Below are positions 10,939 through 22,531 of a stretch of 64,000 nt of DNA, one piece after another (within the stretch, counting starts at the first letter, position 1; each line of letters starts with the position of its first letter). Source of the DNA: Cannabis sativa (lineage: Eukaryota > Streptophyta > Magnoliopsida > Rosales > Cannabaceae). The notes under the pieces were generated by a model. That model did no database searches and was not told the origin of the DNA. It saw nothing but the letters and a program-made list of their open reading frames with translations. The position numbers and the translations under genes are program-made. The stretch spans positions 9,354,812-9,418,811 of the forward strand of contig NC_083604.1 in NCBI RefSeq assembly GCF_029168945.1, read 5' to 3'.

Positions 10939-13718
10939 ATGGCTCCACGTCATAGTTCTAGCAGCCGAGCATTTTACTTGTCGCGTGACATATAGAGGCA
11001 CTGGTGCTTTTACAAAACTCAAATCTCGATTTGAGGAGTACAATTTGAATAACACGACGAAAGAAAGCGATTTCGACAACTTTTGGAATGTTGTATCCCT
11101 GACATTCTCCTCGATGTTATTTCACGAAGTCATGTTGCACAAGATGAAGGTTGATGTTGAGAAAGATTTGCACATGCATTTTTACATTGGTCGAAAGGAG
11201 CTCAGATTTGGAGTAGTTGAGTTTGCGTTCATTATAGGCCTGAACTTCTCCTTGGGTCCAACAAAAGAGGAGAAGGTTGCGCAGGTTACCCGCTCGAGGT
11301 CGGACCGATTGATCAACAAATATTTCAATCAGTCTGATAGTTTGAAGACAGAAGCACTCCAAGATAGGTTCACAAACTGTCAGAACCCAGAAAGCCTTGT
11401 ACAAGCTTGGCTTGTGCTTGTTTGTTGAGGTAGTGCTGCTGGGTCATGAGGCTAACGCGTTGATTACGGTTGGCATACTTAGATATGTCGACGATCTTGA
11501 GTTCTTAATTCGGATTCCTTAGGGGAAGCACTAATTCGCCAGACTTATGCACTCGCTTCAAAAGAACATGTTGAAACAGAAGGCCAACTACGAGAAAAAG
11601 TTTAGTTTGGAAGTTCAGCAAGAGTGCAAATACACAACTTATGGCTTCTTACCTGTAGTACAATATTGGGTATATGAGGCCATTGTAGAGGTTGGAAAGA
11701 GGTATGGCATGAATCATGGGATTTGATTTCCCATGATGCTTAGCTGGACGAGCAAGGGTGATATAGGAAAGAAGGACCTTAGTGCATTATTTTCTAGACG
11801 GGTATGAGTTTCTCTTATGTTTAGAGTAATCATTTAAGATAAATGCTTGTAATAAATGCTAAATTATTTTTCTCTTATATTTTTTGAATCTTAAATAGCA
11901 TCTTGAAGTGATGAAGGGGTTACTTCCACGCACAGAAGAGGAGGAATATGTGAGGACCATCTCTTACGATGGTGTGGAGAACCTAGTTGAGGATGGGGTG
12001 GATGCCACACAGGCCGAGGAGGAAACCCAAGATCCAGCTGTTTTTGGAAGACAAGTAGAGAAAGCAGCGGAATATGTTGAAAATGCTGATTTGCCTAAGA
12101 CAGAGACTCAGGTACCATTTTTTAAACTTTTTTTTTATGATTGTTGATTGTCATTAGTTGTGATTTCTTGGTTAGTTGTAATTTACTTTGTTAGTTGTTG
12201 TAATTTACATAGGTTGTCGATAATTGTTGGTTTTTTATTTTAAATATCTTTTAGATATTGTCGATGTCATGTCGACAATGTTGACATGTTATCGACATGA
12301 TGTCGATAATTATGTAATTTATTTGTTATATTACTGTATGCTAACCATATTTTTTGGGATATATTTTATCAGGCCATTGCTTCAGACCCTCAGCCCAGTG
12401 CATCATCTTCAAGTCTTGGTGGTGTCGAGTACAGAGAATTAGTGGGGAGGTTGGACAAGATTGAGGCTGAGCAGAAGGGTCTGTACGCTTCTCACGCCGA
12501 GCTGAAGGAGGCATCTCAAAATAGCCATATAGAGCTGAAGGGTGGTCAGAACCTCATTATGGAGCAACTCAGAACTATATTGAGCATGCTGCATCGTACG
12601 CCAACAACAGCTCCAACACCGGAGCCCCCAACAGATGCATCACCCTCACCATTTGCTATGGGTGGAGATGATGAGGTCTTTCCTGACGGGTATGATCCCT
12701 ATGAGGATGCTTCAGCTACCCCTATCGGTGCAGGTATTATCTGCATAGGTGACAGCGAGTCACAGGGTGAAATTTTGGCTTTAGAGGCACCACTTGGAGG
12801 GGTTGAGTGTGGGAAGAGGAAGAGAAATCCCCTATATGGTTTAAAGATTACACGGAGATGAAGAAGAAACAGAGGCTTTCTTCGACGTTTGATCCCCTGT
12901 CGTCACCGGATGAAAGATTGTTGGATACTTTTCAGAAGTGGTGTTCTGGACTCATTCCCAACCATTGGCTTCGGGATTTGAAAACTGATGATTACGGTCC
13001 ATCGTTCTTTTGGAAGTTGCTAACATTGCAAGAAAAGCTTACAGATTGCGTAAGTAAACTAATCTATAGTTTTACTACATTTTATAAGCCAACTAATCTA
13101 CAATTACTGTATTTTGTTGTCTAACTGCTTCCTCTAACCTTTATATGCAGCATATAGATGCATCAGCCTATATGTTGAGGAGGCGACGCTTCTTCTATCC
13201 ATTGATATTTTCACAGAAGGGTATCATTCTCTCCACATATGTGACCACTATCATCAGCAGTGCATGGACAAATCACAAGGGTCCTAAAAAAACTTTGTTT
13301 GAGAGGATTATATCATGGAAACTGCAGAGGTGGTCATCAAGTATTGATTTAGTAAGCTTTTAAAGTTTCAACTATGATTACAAGTTTATTATGATTTGTT
13401 AATAATTTAGCTTTTCTCCATAATTACAGGACCAATTCTATCAGAGATGGGGGGCAATGAGTTCATTTACTTCACTTTGTATCTTCACACACAGAGGCAA
13501 TGGGTGGCTATTGAAGTTAACATAGAGCTGTGGAAATTAACGTATACGACTATGATTCTAGTATTTGTCATTGGAACAGCATGGCACCCATCCTGAAGAC
13601 TTGGGAAGAACTGTTGCCATCATTAATCTATGCAACTGAAGATTTTCTAACCAATAACCAGATTATGGCGTTAACTACGAACGAGATCAAGGAGCTTCTG
13701 AGGATGCATTCGTCTTGA
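10939..13718 (+). pseudogene. MULE-borne DUF1985/ULP1-like cysteine protease gene
   Basis: Starts MAPRHSSSSRAF at 10939, right after a splice acceptor. After a frameshift near 10990 the frame gives a DUF1985-type region (SRFEEYNLNNTTKESDF..., HFYIGRKELRFGVVEFAF, IGLNFSLGP). Another shift near 11425 leads to VVLLGHEANALITVGILR and a YPWG-like site where Trp reads as a stop. Later exons include an acidic block (11908-12111) and a linker with a coiled-coil-like stretch (12442-12861). The C-terminal C48/ULP1 peptidase region is at about 13150-13718 (RQWVAIEVN, then VYDYDSSICHWNS and LLPSLI). ULP1 enzymes process SUMO, and the catalytic His normally precedes the Trp. Here that position is Gln. Introns, one holding the 11-bp repeat, separate the pieces. 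Several frame breaks make a functional protease very unlikely. Confidence 0.65.
12225..12310. repeat. 11-bp phased TCGA repeat block inside a ULP-like intron
   Basis: TCGA cores at 12262 and 12273 (11 bp apart), a TTGA variant near 12282, then 12293 and 12304 (11 bp apart). This is the same unit as in the outer blocks. Confidence 0.75.
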
Positions 13719-14099
13719 GCCACTCACGGTTTAGTTTCGAAGGCAAAAATAAAGTACATAGCGATAAAAAAGTATTGTAGTAATAAAATATGCTTTACAA
13801 TGTACTAAATTTATATTTTATGTTGCATTTAGTGGTGATTTATGCCATTGAGTATGTGGAGCATCTGATGATGTAACCTTCAGTAGCTGATGTCATGCAA
13901 GATCAGATGAAGATGTTTCGTGAATGGTGGTGCGTTGATTTGTATTACCAGAATCTTGGTTGAATATCTGTGTATAATTAGAAATACATTGTATATTTTG
14001 TCTAATTTACCAAATTAAAAATACAGTTATATATTTTGTATAATTAAAAATACATTGTATATTTTGTCTAATTTACATAATTAAAAGTATAGCTTTATA

Positions 14100-14500
14100 T
14101 TTTGTATATCGATGGTATATTGACATGTTTTCGATATATTATCAACATTAATTACTCAATACTTTTTTAACAAATCATGTTATCTCACAAGTAGAGTGCC
14201 TTGTCGACATATCATCGACATGTTATCAATATATTATCGACATAACGAACTTAGTTGTGTTTTTTGTTTGATAAAATGTTGTACACATGAACAGAGTGTT
14301 GTCGACGCTTTATCGACATTTTGTCGACAATTTTTGGAGGTGTTGTCAATGATGCATATTATATGATACGCTAATTTAACAAAAAATAGTTTTTGTCGAC
14401 ATTGTCAACATGATGTCGATATGTTCTCGATAATCTGCTCAATTAATTGGCTATATTTTTTTTCAAAAAAAGAGAATAGTGTCGAAGGTATATCGATATG
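14100..14500. repeat. 11-bp phased TCGA repeat block between the convergent MULE genes
   Basis: Core positions 14110, 14121 (TTGA), 14132, 14143 (TCAA) and 14205, 14216, 14227 (TCAA), 14238 are all 11 bp apart. More copies follow to about 14500. The block lies in the tail-to-tail intergenic region and carries no open frame. Confidence 0.8.
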
Positions 14501-14841
14501 TAGTCGATGACTTTTAAAAAAATAGAAAAAATTCTCTTTCTCAACAAATAAGTAGAGTACCAACCTGATTTTAAAGTAGTTTTGAATAACAAATACAGAA
14601 CATGTTATTACAACTCATAAGTAGAGTACGTCTCAAATACGGGCTTTTCATGTTGCTCTATTGTGGACTGAACCACCACAGAGGCTTCAGTTTTGAGGTA
14701 CATTTACTTTTTTATCACCAAACAGGAAACGATTCTCCCATCTTCTTCCAGGCTTCCAGCCTCGCTTTTCCTTGGACGACCTATTGGTTTCTTTTCCAGA
14801 GGTACCCCAACTTTCATAATCTTGATGTGTTATGGGAGAAC

Positions 14842-17356
14842 TCAATCATCCTCGTCACCAGCAAGATTGATGGTATCATCGTAAGTCTTCCTCCACGTAT
14901 CTTTCGAATAATAAGGTGAGCAAAGCGTGTATACACTCGTATTCGTTTTCAATGTCGCGGCACATGCATGAACGCAAGGGCGTTCCAATAACGTAAACAC
15001 GCCACAAGTACATGCCCTTTCAACTAGGTTCACATCACCACATCTTTCACTGTTAGGTCCCCTACCAACGTTATACAAATTGGCTCCATTTTGTTGGACG
15101 CGCCTGAACCTTTCATTTTCATGATTTTTTGCCAAGTTCATTTCAAAGAGCGTGGTTAAAGGGGTTGTACATTTGTCTGCATTTTCGAGGGGATCAGCGA
15201 ACCAAGATTGTAGTGTGAACCTGATAAATTCAACCATAGTAGTTATTGGATATTTCCTGAACTCTTCTATCACGTTGTTGAAGCTTTCGGTAGCATTGCA
15301 GGTCATGATGTTGTATCGATCGCCCAAATAATAAGGGTGAGCCCACTTCTCAAACCCTATACTCTCCACATATGCAGCAATGGCAGGATTCATCTTTCTA
15401 ACATTCTTAAACTCTCTATCACATTCAGTTTTCGACCATGAGTAAGAAACATTATATATTTGGTTGTGAAAAGCATCAGTCTTTGACTTGGAGTTCGCGT
15501 TCATAACAATGTGGTGATAGCATGCACAGTGAACTGCTTCGGGGAAAATAAGTTCAACAGCATGATCAATGCTTTGATGCCTATCTGACACAAACACTAA
15601 GTTCTCAACCACCCCAATTGCTACCCTCAACTTCTGTAAGAAACATCCAAGAGTCGTTATTCTCACTGTCAACGATACCATAAGCAACCAAACACAATTG
15701 GTTGTTGTCATCGTATGCCAGAGTAACTAACATTATACCGCCATACTTCGTCTTTAAGAATGGGCCATCGATATTCAAAACAGGACGACATAAAGTAAAT
15801 CCCCTTTTACACGCACCAAGTGATATAAAACAGCACTTAAACTGCTCATCCTCTAAATACAAGTCAGTAATGGTACCTATATTCTTCTATTCCAGCATGT
15901 ACAAGTATCCAGGTAGCTTCATGTATGAAAACTCTGGCGTACCCCTAGCATACGTAAGTGTCATCTCCATGCACCTCCACGCCTTCACATAACTCATCTG
16001 GATACTATAGGTGTCAAACATTGTATTTAGTTCCATCTTGGGTGTACTTCCCCTTAATAAGATGGCCAACCACCCATGGTGCTGCTTGACAGTGATCTAA
16101 ATGTCTCGCATTCAGGTTACATGTGTGTTTGTCGTTAAATACAGTGACCTCAAAGTTATCAGAATGCATCTTCTTCCTCCCCCTCAATCTCCATTACAAT
16201 ATGGAGCCTTGCATGTAACGTACAACACATCGGGGGTTGACTTCTTCACCATCCACTCAAAATTGTTATTAAGTGCAAACCTACCCACCACTTGTCTCAA
16301 TTCTTCCTTGTTTTCATAATTATTTCCAAGTTGTATCTCCCCTGATTCCTTACTTTGTAAACAAGTAGTTAGCTCATGATTTTCCATTATATCTTCCTTT
16401 GTCCACATAGGAGCTTTGAACTTGGTACAAACTTCAAAAGACGAGAGCGTTGAGAAGGTTGCATGACGAGGAGGAGCATGTTCTTCGGATCTACTTTGTT
16501 GACTATTGCTAGTTCCATGTGTATTGCAATTTTTATACACTTGTTGTCATTCTCGCTGTGTACCATGATTTCTCGGTCCACACTCTAACCTCAAGGAAGG
16601 TACCTCTACGGCTTCATCGACTACCAAATCATGTTCATCTTTCATATTCAAATCTACAATAGGATCGTTATTGTAGAAGGGAGTATCAAACTCCTCAAAC
16701 TGATCAAATCCTGCCGCTGATTGTTGTTGATCTACATTGGTAGGAACCTCCTCATTCACACCAATTCCAACCTCTATTTCGGGAATGAAAGACCCTACCA
16801 TAATCTGAGAGAGAGGATTAGTAGGCGGCGTAGGCTCCAAATTCTCAACTTTTCTCACCTTAGTCACAAATAATGGCATAAAATCTATGTTTGACATTGT
16901 TACCTTCATCTCTAAGAACGTTCTCAGTTGGAGTTCTTTCTTAATAACCTCTGGCGGAACCATTTGTCCCTTCATGTACAAGGAACAAATCTCTAATTTT
17001 AAATCATACGCCAAATGATCAACCTCCAACTCTTCATACAAAATTTGGCACATTTGTTGTATGGTTGTGTCAGTTCTAACTGTCAACGTCAAACTGCCTT
17101 CGGCTTTATAAACCCAATTAAAACCCTCAACACACCAAACACTATCGTACGATACAACAAGAAACACAGTCGATCCTGTATTTTCAAACAAAAAAAGGTA
17201 ACTTAGGGAAAAATACCAAAAAAATATAAAAAAGGGCCAAATATTTAACATATTCGAAAAAACTATTGACATTCCAACGATATCCCATCGATAAGAACTG
17301 TCAGGATCTCGAGTGGCAGCATCATCGACAGAGTGTCGACATGACATCCACACCAT
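14842..17356 (-). pseudogene. MURA-type MULE transposase with SWIM zinc finger
   Basis: Read right to left. The N-terminal segment (17356-16547) contains a PB1/ubiquitin-like stretch (LTVRTDTTIQQMCQILYEEL) and a long acidic linker. Next comes the MuDR DNA-binding region (16540-16184; LGNNYENKEELRQVVGRFAL, then WMVKKSTPDVLYVTCKAPYC), broken at about 16186 by a 1-bp loss. The MULE catalytic domain has its first Asp in LNIDGPFLKTKYGG (about 15780) and its second in VFVSDRHQSIDHA (about 15590). A frameshift near 15620-15640 separates them. The C-terminus carries the SWIM finger ERACTCGVFTLLERPCVHAC (about 15030-14975) and ends EDD at 14842. At least three frame breaks inactivate it. In intact MULEs this enzyme catalyses excision and insertion. 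Confidence 0.8.
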
Positions 17357-17615
17357 GTCGAAAATTTGTGGAATTTTGTCATATCAACAAACTATCGACA
17401 CACTGTCGATATCATATCGACAATGCACATTGCATGTCATACATGTGTACAATTAGCCATTTAATGCTAATTAATTTTTCCCACCTTTCTAACTTCTATT
17501 CTATCTGTTGAGGCTATCGACAAGCTATCGATATATCATCGATATACTATCGAGAATGTTTAGCCTCAATTATACTTATCCACTTATTATCGACAACCTA
17601 TCGACAATGTATTGA
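17265..17615. repeat. 11-bp phased TCGA repeat block, right (upstream of the MURA gene)
   Basis: Strictly spaced runs: cores at 17326, 17337, 17348 (TCCA), 17359; at 17385 (TCAA), 17396, 17407, 17418; at 17518, 17529, 17540, 17551; and at 17591, 17602, 17613 (TTGA). It abuts the start of the LINE remnant, so it probably marks the right edge of the MULE. Confidence 0.85.
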
Positions 17616-17629
17616 CATTTTATGATTCG

Positions 17630-18392
17630 TCAAGCCAACACATAAATAAACTCAAAACTTCTATCTTTTTTAGTAATAACACGAGTGAAGGAATGAAGAG
17701 AGGTATTAAAGAAATCTTGGGAATTGATATTATTGGAAACATTAATTATTTAGGGCTCCCACTTTTTAAATCTCGGTTAAAAGATGCAGATTTTAACTTT
17801 GGTATGGATAATCTTGTGTCCAAGCTCCAAGGCTGGAAAGTTAAAACTTTTTCTAAAGTTGTTTCGGCTACTATGATTAAATCAGTTGGGCTTACCCTCA
17901 CAGTGTACACTATGCAAACTACGAAATTTTTCAAGAGATTGGCATCCAAAGTTGATAGCATTGGTTAGGGACTTTTGGTGGGGTTGTGAGAAGGGAAACC
18001 GAGGAATTTACTTGAAATCATGGGATACGTTGTGCCTCCCTAAATCGTGTGGGAGCCTTGATTTTAGGAAATCATTGGAGATGAACCAAGCCTTCCTGGC
18101 TAAATGGCGATGGCATCTAATCAATGAAAATCAATTGCTTTGTGGCAGGGTCCTTAAGACCAAGTATCTCAAGGAAAGACATTTCATGAATTTCTCTTAC
18201 AAGAGTTCAGACTCTTGGTTCTGGAAAAATATTGTTAAAGACAAAACGATTTTGAAGAAAGGTTTCTGTAAGTTGATCACTGATGGTAAAGATACAAATA
18301 TTTGGGAAGATCCATGGGTGATCCACGGTAAAAAGTTATGTCCAACCCCGGTGGCTAATCGTCCCAATGGCCTCAATTGGGTTGTGGACCTC
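17630..18392 (+). pseudogene. LINE reverse transcriptase C-terminal part (left half, split by gypsy)
   Basis: Translation gives NKLKTSIFFSNNTS, YLGLPLFKSRL, KLQGWKVKTFSKVV and then, after one frameshift near 17940-17965, LIALVRDFWWGCEKGNRGIYLKSWDTLC, KWRWHLINE and WFWKNIVKDKTILKKG. These are the conserved post-RT (thumb to zf-RVT linker) words of plant L1-type LINE ORF2. The catalytic palm is absent. The frame runs into the 5' LTR of the gypsy element at 18393 and resumes at 27468. Confidence 0.8.
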
Positions 18393-20469
18393 TGTAATGA
18401 CCGCTCTAGAAATGTTGATTAGTAAAGGCAATTAGCACTAATTTTTATTATTTTATTATTATTTGTGAATTAATTTAAAATGTGGACCCCAATATTTAGA
18501 AATAAATATTAGAGTTATAATTTCTCAATTCTGGAGATTTTATTAAACTCTAGGGGTATTATTTAGCTTATATGTGAAATATGTTAATTTTGTATTTTTT
18601 GCTCGGCGACAACGGAAAATGCAATGGATGGCTAGATTGATCACATGGGTAAGTTTAGAACCTTATTTCATAGTGGGAAATAATTTAGAGAAAATAAATT
18701 ATCGAGATTGAGCGGGGTTGTGGAAATTGACCATTTTACCCCTAGCTTTGATTATACCCTAGTTTTAAGTCTAAAGGGCAATTTAGTCATTTGGTTTATT
18801 TGAGGTTAGGTGGCTGGTTATTTTGGTGACACCTAGCATGTTATTTCAGCTAAGAATATCTTATTACTCATTTATCTTATTTTTGTAAAAAAAGAAAGAA
18901 AAACTAAAAATTGAGGAGAACTCTCTCTTTCTCTCTTTTCTCTTTCGGCTGGGGCATAAACCAAGGGGGAAGGGCTGTTGATTCTTGGTGTTTTCAGCAA
19001 AGAAAGCTTGGGAGATTCAAATTAAGGTAAGCCCTAATGAAACCCTTCTTAGTTTTCAAGTTTCAAAGTTAGGTTGAATTGGTGATATTGTGGATTAGGG
19101 GCTGTTAAGGTTTGAAGTGCCTAGGGTTCGAATTCTAGGGTTGGTTTGAGTTGATTGAAGTTCCTAGCAACTGATTTTATTGCTTGATGTTGGTTTTAAG
19201 CAAGCTTGAGTTTTGAAACTCAAGCTTTGAGCTTTAATGGCAAGTTGAGTATTGTTGGTTTGTTCTGCGAATTACTGCCTGGATTCTATTGTTTATGCAT
19301 TGTATAGGTGTACTGGAGAGTTTGGTAAGGTTTGGGGTTGAATTGAGTTAAGGGGGATGATTTTTGGGTTCCCAGCACAGAACTGGAATTCCGGTTCTGG
19401 GGGACCTGTACCAACCGGTCGACCGGATGGTGACCTAGAACCGGATTCCCGGTTGGGAACCGGTCTGCCTGTTGGGGGAAATTCCAGAACCCTAGTTTTG
19501 GCCAATTTTGAGATATTTAGGGTATTTCCATGAGGTTTATCGATAGGGAAACTTGTAGTTTCAAGTTTAAATCCCGGAAAGTGATTTAGCGAGTCACTCA
19601 TCTGTGTTGCAATTATTGTGATTAGGGCATCCATCTAGCACGTGAATTCCGTTCGCTGTGCCCGCCCGCACACTTGAATTCGGAAAACAGGTAAGAACTG
19701 TGTATAATGTATGATGTGATTATCTGAATGTGTGTATATGTGTTTATATATGCATGCTTGAATTATGTTAAGCACTACCAACACTTGTATGAATAAGTTA
19801 TAGAGTGCATTGGTATAGTGATTATTGTGGCTGTGAGTACGATACAGTGTTACCAACACGGGCACGGGAAAATGCTAAGGTGTGTGGTACATCACTCAGT
19901 GTTACTCTGTGTTCGGGGTAAACCCTACCAACACTCGTACAGTGAGGTACGATGTGTATGTGGTATAGTGGTTGTACCCTGGTATTGAACGTTCATACTC
20001 ATCTGTTAAGCTCTGTAAATAGGTGTATGGGCGCCTATTTACAGGTCGGAAATTATATGGTATGTTATATGCATTTCTTACTGAGTCTGTTGACTCACAG
20101 TTTCTGCTTCCATGTGTAGGTAAAGGAAAGGCGAAGGCTGAACAAGAATGAACCTGAGCTCGGGTGAGGTTGTACATGTCAAGCGGCGCGACCTGGAGTG
20201 TTCGGTCTCGGGACATCTGGGAGTTATATTTTGAAAGTCGCTGCGCGACCTGAAAGTTATGTATTTTGAAATGTATAGTTTAAAAAGTATATTTTACAAA
20301 TTTTGAAAACGGGATCCCGGAATTTGTAAATATTATATTATATTACAAAGTTTAATATTTAAAGCAAAAGTTTTAATTTGACACGTTTTTCGAGAATTTT
20401 TTTTTATTAGCAAAGATTGCACAATATTTGAAAAAACACTGTAGCGTGCCTTAGCATTAGGGCGTTACA
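18393..20469 (+). repeat. 5' LTR of gypsy copy 1
   Basis: TG...CA bounded and nearly identical to 25392-27467. Differences include CCGCTCTAGAAAT versus ACGCTCTAGTAAT at the start and a short changed segment near 19655-19670. It contains a palindrome AAGCTTGAGTTTT/GAAACTCAAGCTT near 19200-19228 and an 11-bp-stem hairpin at 20013-20044. Antisense ORFs inside it recur in every LTR copy and have no protein-like character. Confidence 0.9.
20013..20044 (+). promoter_or_regulatory. Conserved LTR stem-loop
   Basis: CTGTAAATAGG at 20013-20023 pairs with CCTATTTACAG at 20034-20044 around a 10-nt loop. The same hairpin is present in the other LTRs at 27011-27042, 51942-51973 and 57445-57476 (the last two on the minus strand). 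Conservation in all four suggests an RNA-level role such as 3'-end formation or packaging. The role is inference. Confidence 0.6.
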
Positions 20470-20473
20470 ATTT

Positions 20474-20486
20474 TGGTATCAGAGCC
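20474..20486 (+). other. Primer binding site, tRNA-Met type
   Basis: TGGTATCAGAGCC lies 4 bases after the 5' LTR and is the common plant LTR-retrotransposon primer site complementary to the 3' end of initiator tRNA-Met. It primes minus-strand DNA synthesis. Confidence 0.85.
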
Positions 20487-20787
20487 GCCAGGTTTGTCTA
20501 CCGAAGCTTGCTAAGACATGTACAATCTTCATCAGAGAAAGCTTGGTTCACGGTTCAGTAAGCCCGTACTTGTTTAGTACTTTAAATAAATGTGAATGTG
20601 AAAGCATGTTAGGAAGCATATTAGATTTTAATTAATTATATATATATATAAAAAAAAAAGTGTGTTGCCTTTAAGTCTTTAAGAGCGGTGTTAAGTTTTG
20701 ATCGCTGTCTAACCTGCCTGGCTTATGGATTCGCAGGCTAAGTCCTATAAAATGGACGCCCCGTGAAATACAAGAATTCAGGGTGGC

Positions 20788-21505
20788 ATGGTTGAGACCG
20801 GAGGCGGTCAGGGGAATCCTCAAAATCCTCGTGGTCGCGGTCGTGGCCGAGGCAGAGCTCAGGGTGGTCGCCCTGTAAATCCACCTCAAGCTCCTCCTGA
20901 CTGGGAGCAAAGATTTGCTGAAATGCAAGATAGAATCCGCCAGCAAGATGAAGAGATCCAAAGATTGAGGCAGCAGGGTCCTCCTGCCGTGCCTCCTCAA
21001 GTGGTTCAGGTCGTTGCAGTTCCTGCGGTACCAGCAGAACAACCTGTTGTTGGCAACCGTATGGAGCCGTTGTACGAAAGATTGCAGAAACAGGCACCTC
21101 CAGTGTTTCTGGGAGGTCCTGATGTGATGAAGGCCGAGCAGTGGCTTTCGGTTATCGAGCGTATTCTCAACTTTATGGGAGTGGTTGGAAATGATCGGGT
21201 GACCTGCGCCACTTTTTCAGTTTCAGGAAGACGCTCTCGTGTGGTGGGAGCTGATAACCCTCACTCGAGACGTCACGCTGATGACCTGGGAAGAATTCAA
21301 GGAGTTGTTTAACTCCAAGTATTACAATGAAGCGGTCCGCAGTGCAAAGCGGAAAGAGTTCACTGATCTAGTTCAAACTGAAGGAATGTCGGTTACAGAA
21401 TATACGACCAAGTTTGACCGTCTGGCAAAGTTGGCAGCGGGAATTGTGCCAACCGATTTTAGCAAGAAAGAAAAATATTTGGCGGGTTTGAGTGCAAAGA
21501 TTTGA
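20788..21505 (+). pseudogene. Gypsy copy 1 gag (capsid region)
   Basis: Starts at the ATG at 20788 with a Gly/Arg-rich stretch (NPRGRGRGRGRAQGG), then a coiled-coil-like Gln/Arg segment and a retrotransposon gag domain (EQWLSVIERILNFMGV...). An extra T in the T-run at 21213-21217 shifts the frame. In the next register it continues WWELITLTRDVTLMTWEEFKELF and KEFTDLVQTEGMSVTEYTTKF, typical of gag, to a TGA at 21503-21505 where relatives have Arg. Capsid assembly would fail. Confidence 0.8.
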
Positions 21506-21514
21506 CATGACTTA

Positions 21515-22531
21515 GTGATTACTACCACTGAAGCAACCACATATGCGGAGATGGTTGAAAAGGCTTTGAGAGCCGAGGGGGCAGTGAAATTCCTTCAGGA
21601 GCCCCGGGTGACTCCGAGTGTTGGTGGAACCCCCACTGTTCCTACTCCTGTTTATGGTAGGGATGGTGGTGACTCCACCACTGAGCAGAAAAGAAGAATT
21701 GTTCCGGCTACTGGTGGTTCGGGGCAAAGCAAACGGTTCCGTGGGAACCAAGGTAGAGGAGGACGCCAGGGTTACTCTTACCTTGAGTGTCCACGGTGCA
21801 AGAAACATCATCCGGGAGAGTGTAACCGGAAGACATTCTTTCTGTGTGGCATGGTGGGGCATTTCAAGAAAGATTGCCCCCAGGCAAAGAAAGAGGAGCT
21901 GAAAGCTAAGGTGAAACCGGTTCCTGCTCGTGTGTTTGCCATTACCCAAGCTGATGATGCAGCCAGTCCTTCTGTTGTGACAGGTCAGCTTCCCGTCAAC
22001 AACTTGTTATTTACAGTATTATTTGACTCGGGAGCTACACGTTCATATGTGGCTACAAGGGTAATTGATCTTTTGGGTAGGCCTTGTGATATTTTAGAAA
22101 GAGGGTTTGGAACCCTAATGCCTAGCGGAGAATTGGTTATCTCTAATAGGCGCATTAGGTCTATGCCAATTAGGATCGAAGATAGGGAGTTCAGTATTGA
22201 CCTTATAGAATTGAAATTAACGGAGTTTGATATTATACTGGGAATGGATTTCTTATCCAAGTATTCGACCAGTATAGATTGTAGGCGTAAAATGGTGACT
22301 TTTCAGCCGAAAGGTGAAGATCCATTTGTTTATGTTGGATCAGTTCAGGGGTCTCGAATCCCGGTTATTTCTGTGCTGAGGGCTAGGGATTTACTATGCA
22401 ATGGTTGTGTAGGATTTTTAGCGGTGGTATTTGACTCCAGCAGACCTGAAACATTTGGGCCTGAGTTAGTCCGGGTGGTGAAAGATTTTCTTGATGTGTT
22501 TCCCGAGGAGTTGCCGGGATTGCCGCCATAG
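21515..22531 (+). pseudogene. Gypsy copy 1 nucleocapsid and aspartic protease
   Basis: Same frame as the pol genes after it. A zinc-knuckle region (CPRCKKHHPGEC, then FLCGMVGHFKKDCP) binds RNA. In the second knuckle the first Cys is replaced by Phe (KTFFLCG). The aspartic protease follows with the active-site motif LFDSGATRSYV at about residue 170 and a flap-like ILGMDFLSKY. It ends at a TAG at 22529-22531 just before REIDF, the usual linker into RT, so that stop is a nonsense mutation and not a real end. Confidence 0.85.

Larger units (their letters stand above)
9790..17620. mobile_element. Mutator-like element with ULP1-like gene (Kaonashi/KI-MULE type)
   Basis: A MURA-type transposase gene (minus strand) and a DUF1985/ULP1-like gene (plus strand) face each other tail to tail. 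That pairing is known from ULP-bearing MULEs such as Kaonashi of Arabidopsis. Blocks of an 11-bp TCGA-centred repeat occur outside both genes and between them, tying the whole 7.8 kb together. Clear long terminal inverted repeats and a 9-bp target duplication were not found, consistent with non-TIR MULEs, so the edges are approximate. Both genes are broken. Confidence 0.7.

Noticed and set aside
19293..20216. Antisense ORFs in the gypsy LTR, conserved among LTR copies
   Set aside because: Conservation reflects LTR duplication; no motifs, and the same frames recur wherever the LTR does.
18393..20469. Gypsy LTR as a host gene promoter
   Set aside because: Both LTRs, primer site and polypurine tract define the element; the adjacent host sequence is only a broken LINE.
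20474..20486. tRNA-Met gene fragment
   Set aside because: It is the primer binding site of the LTR element; no cloverleaf is present.
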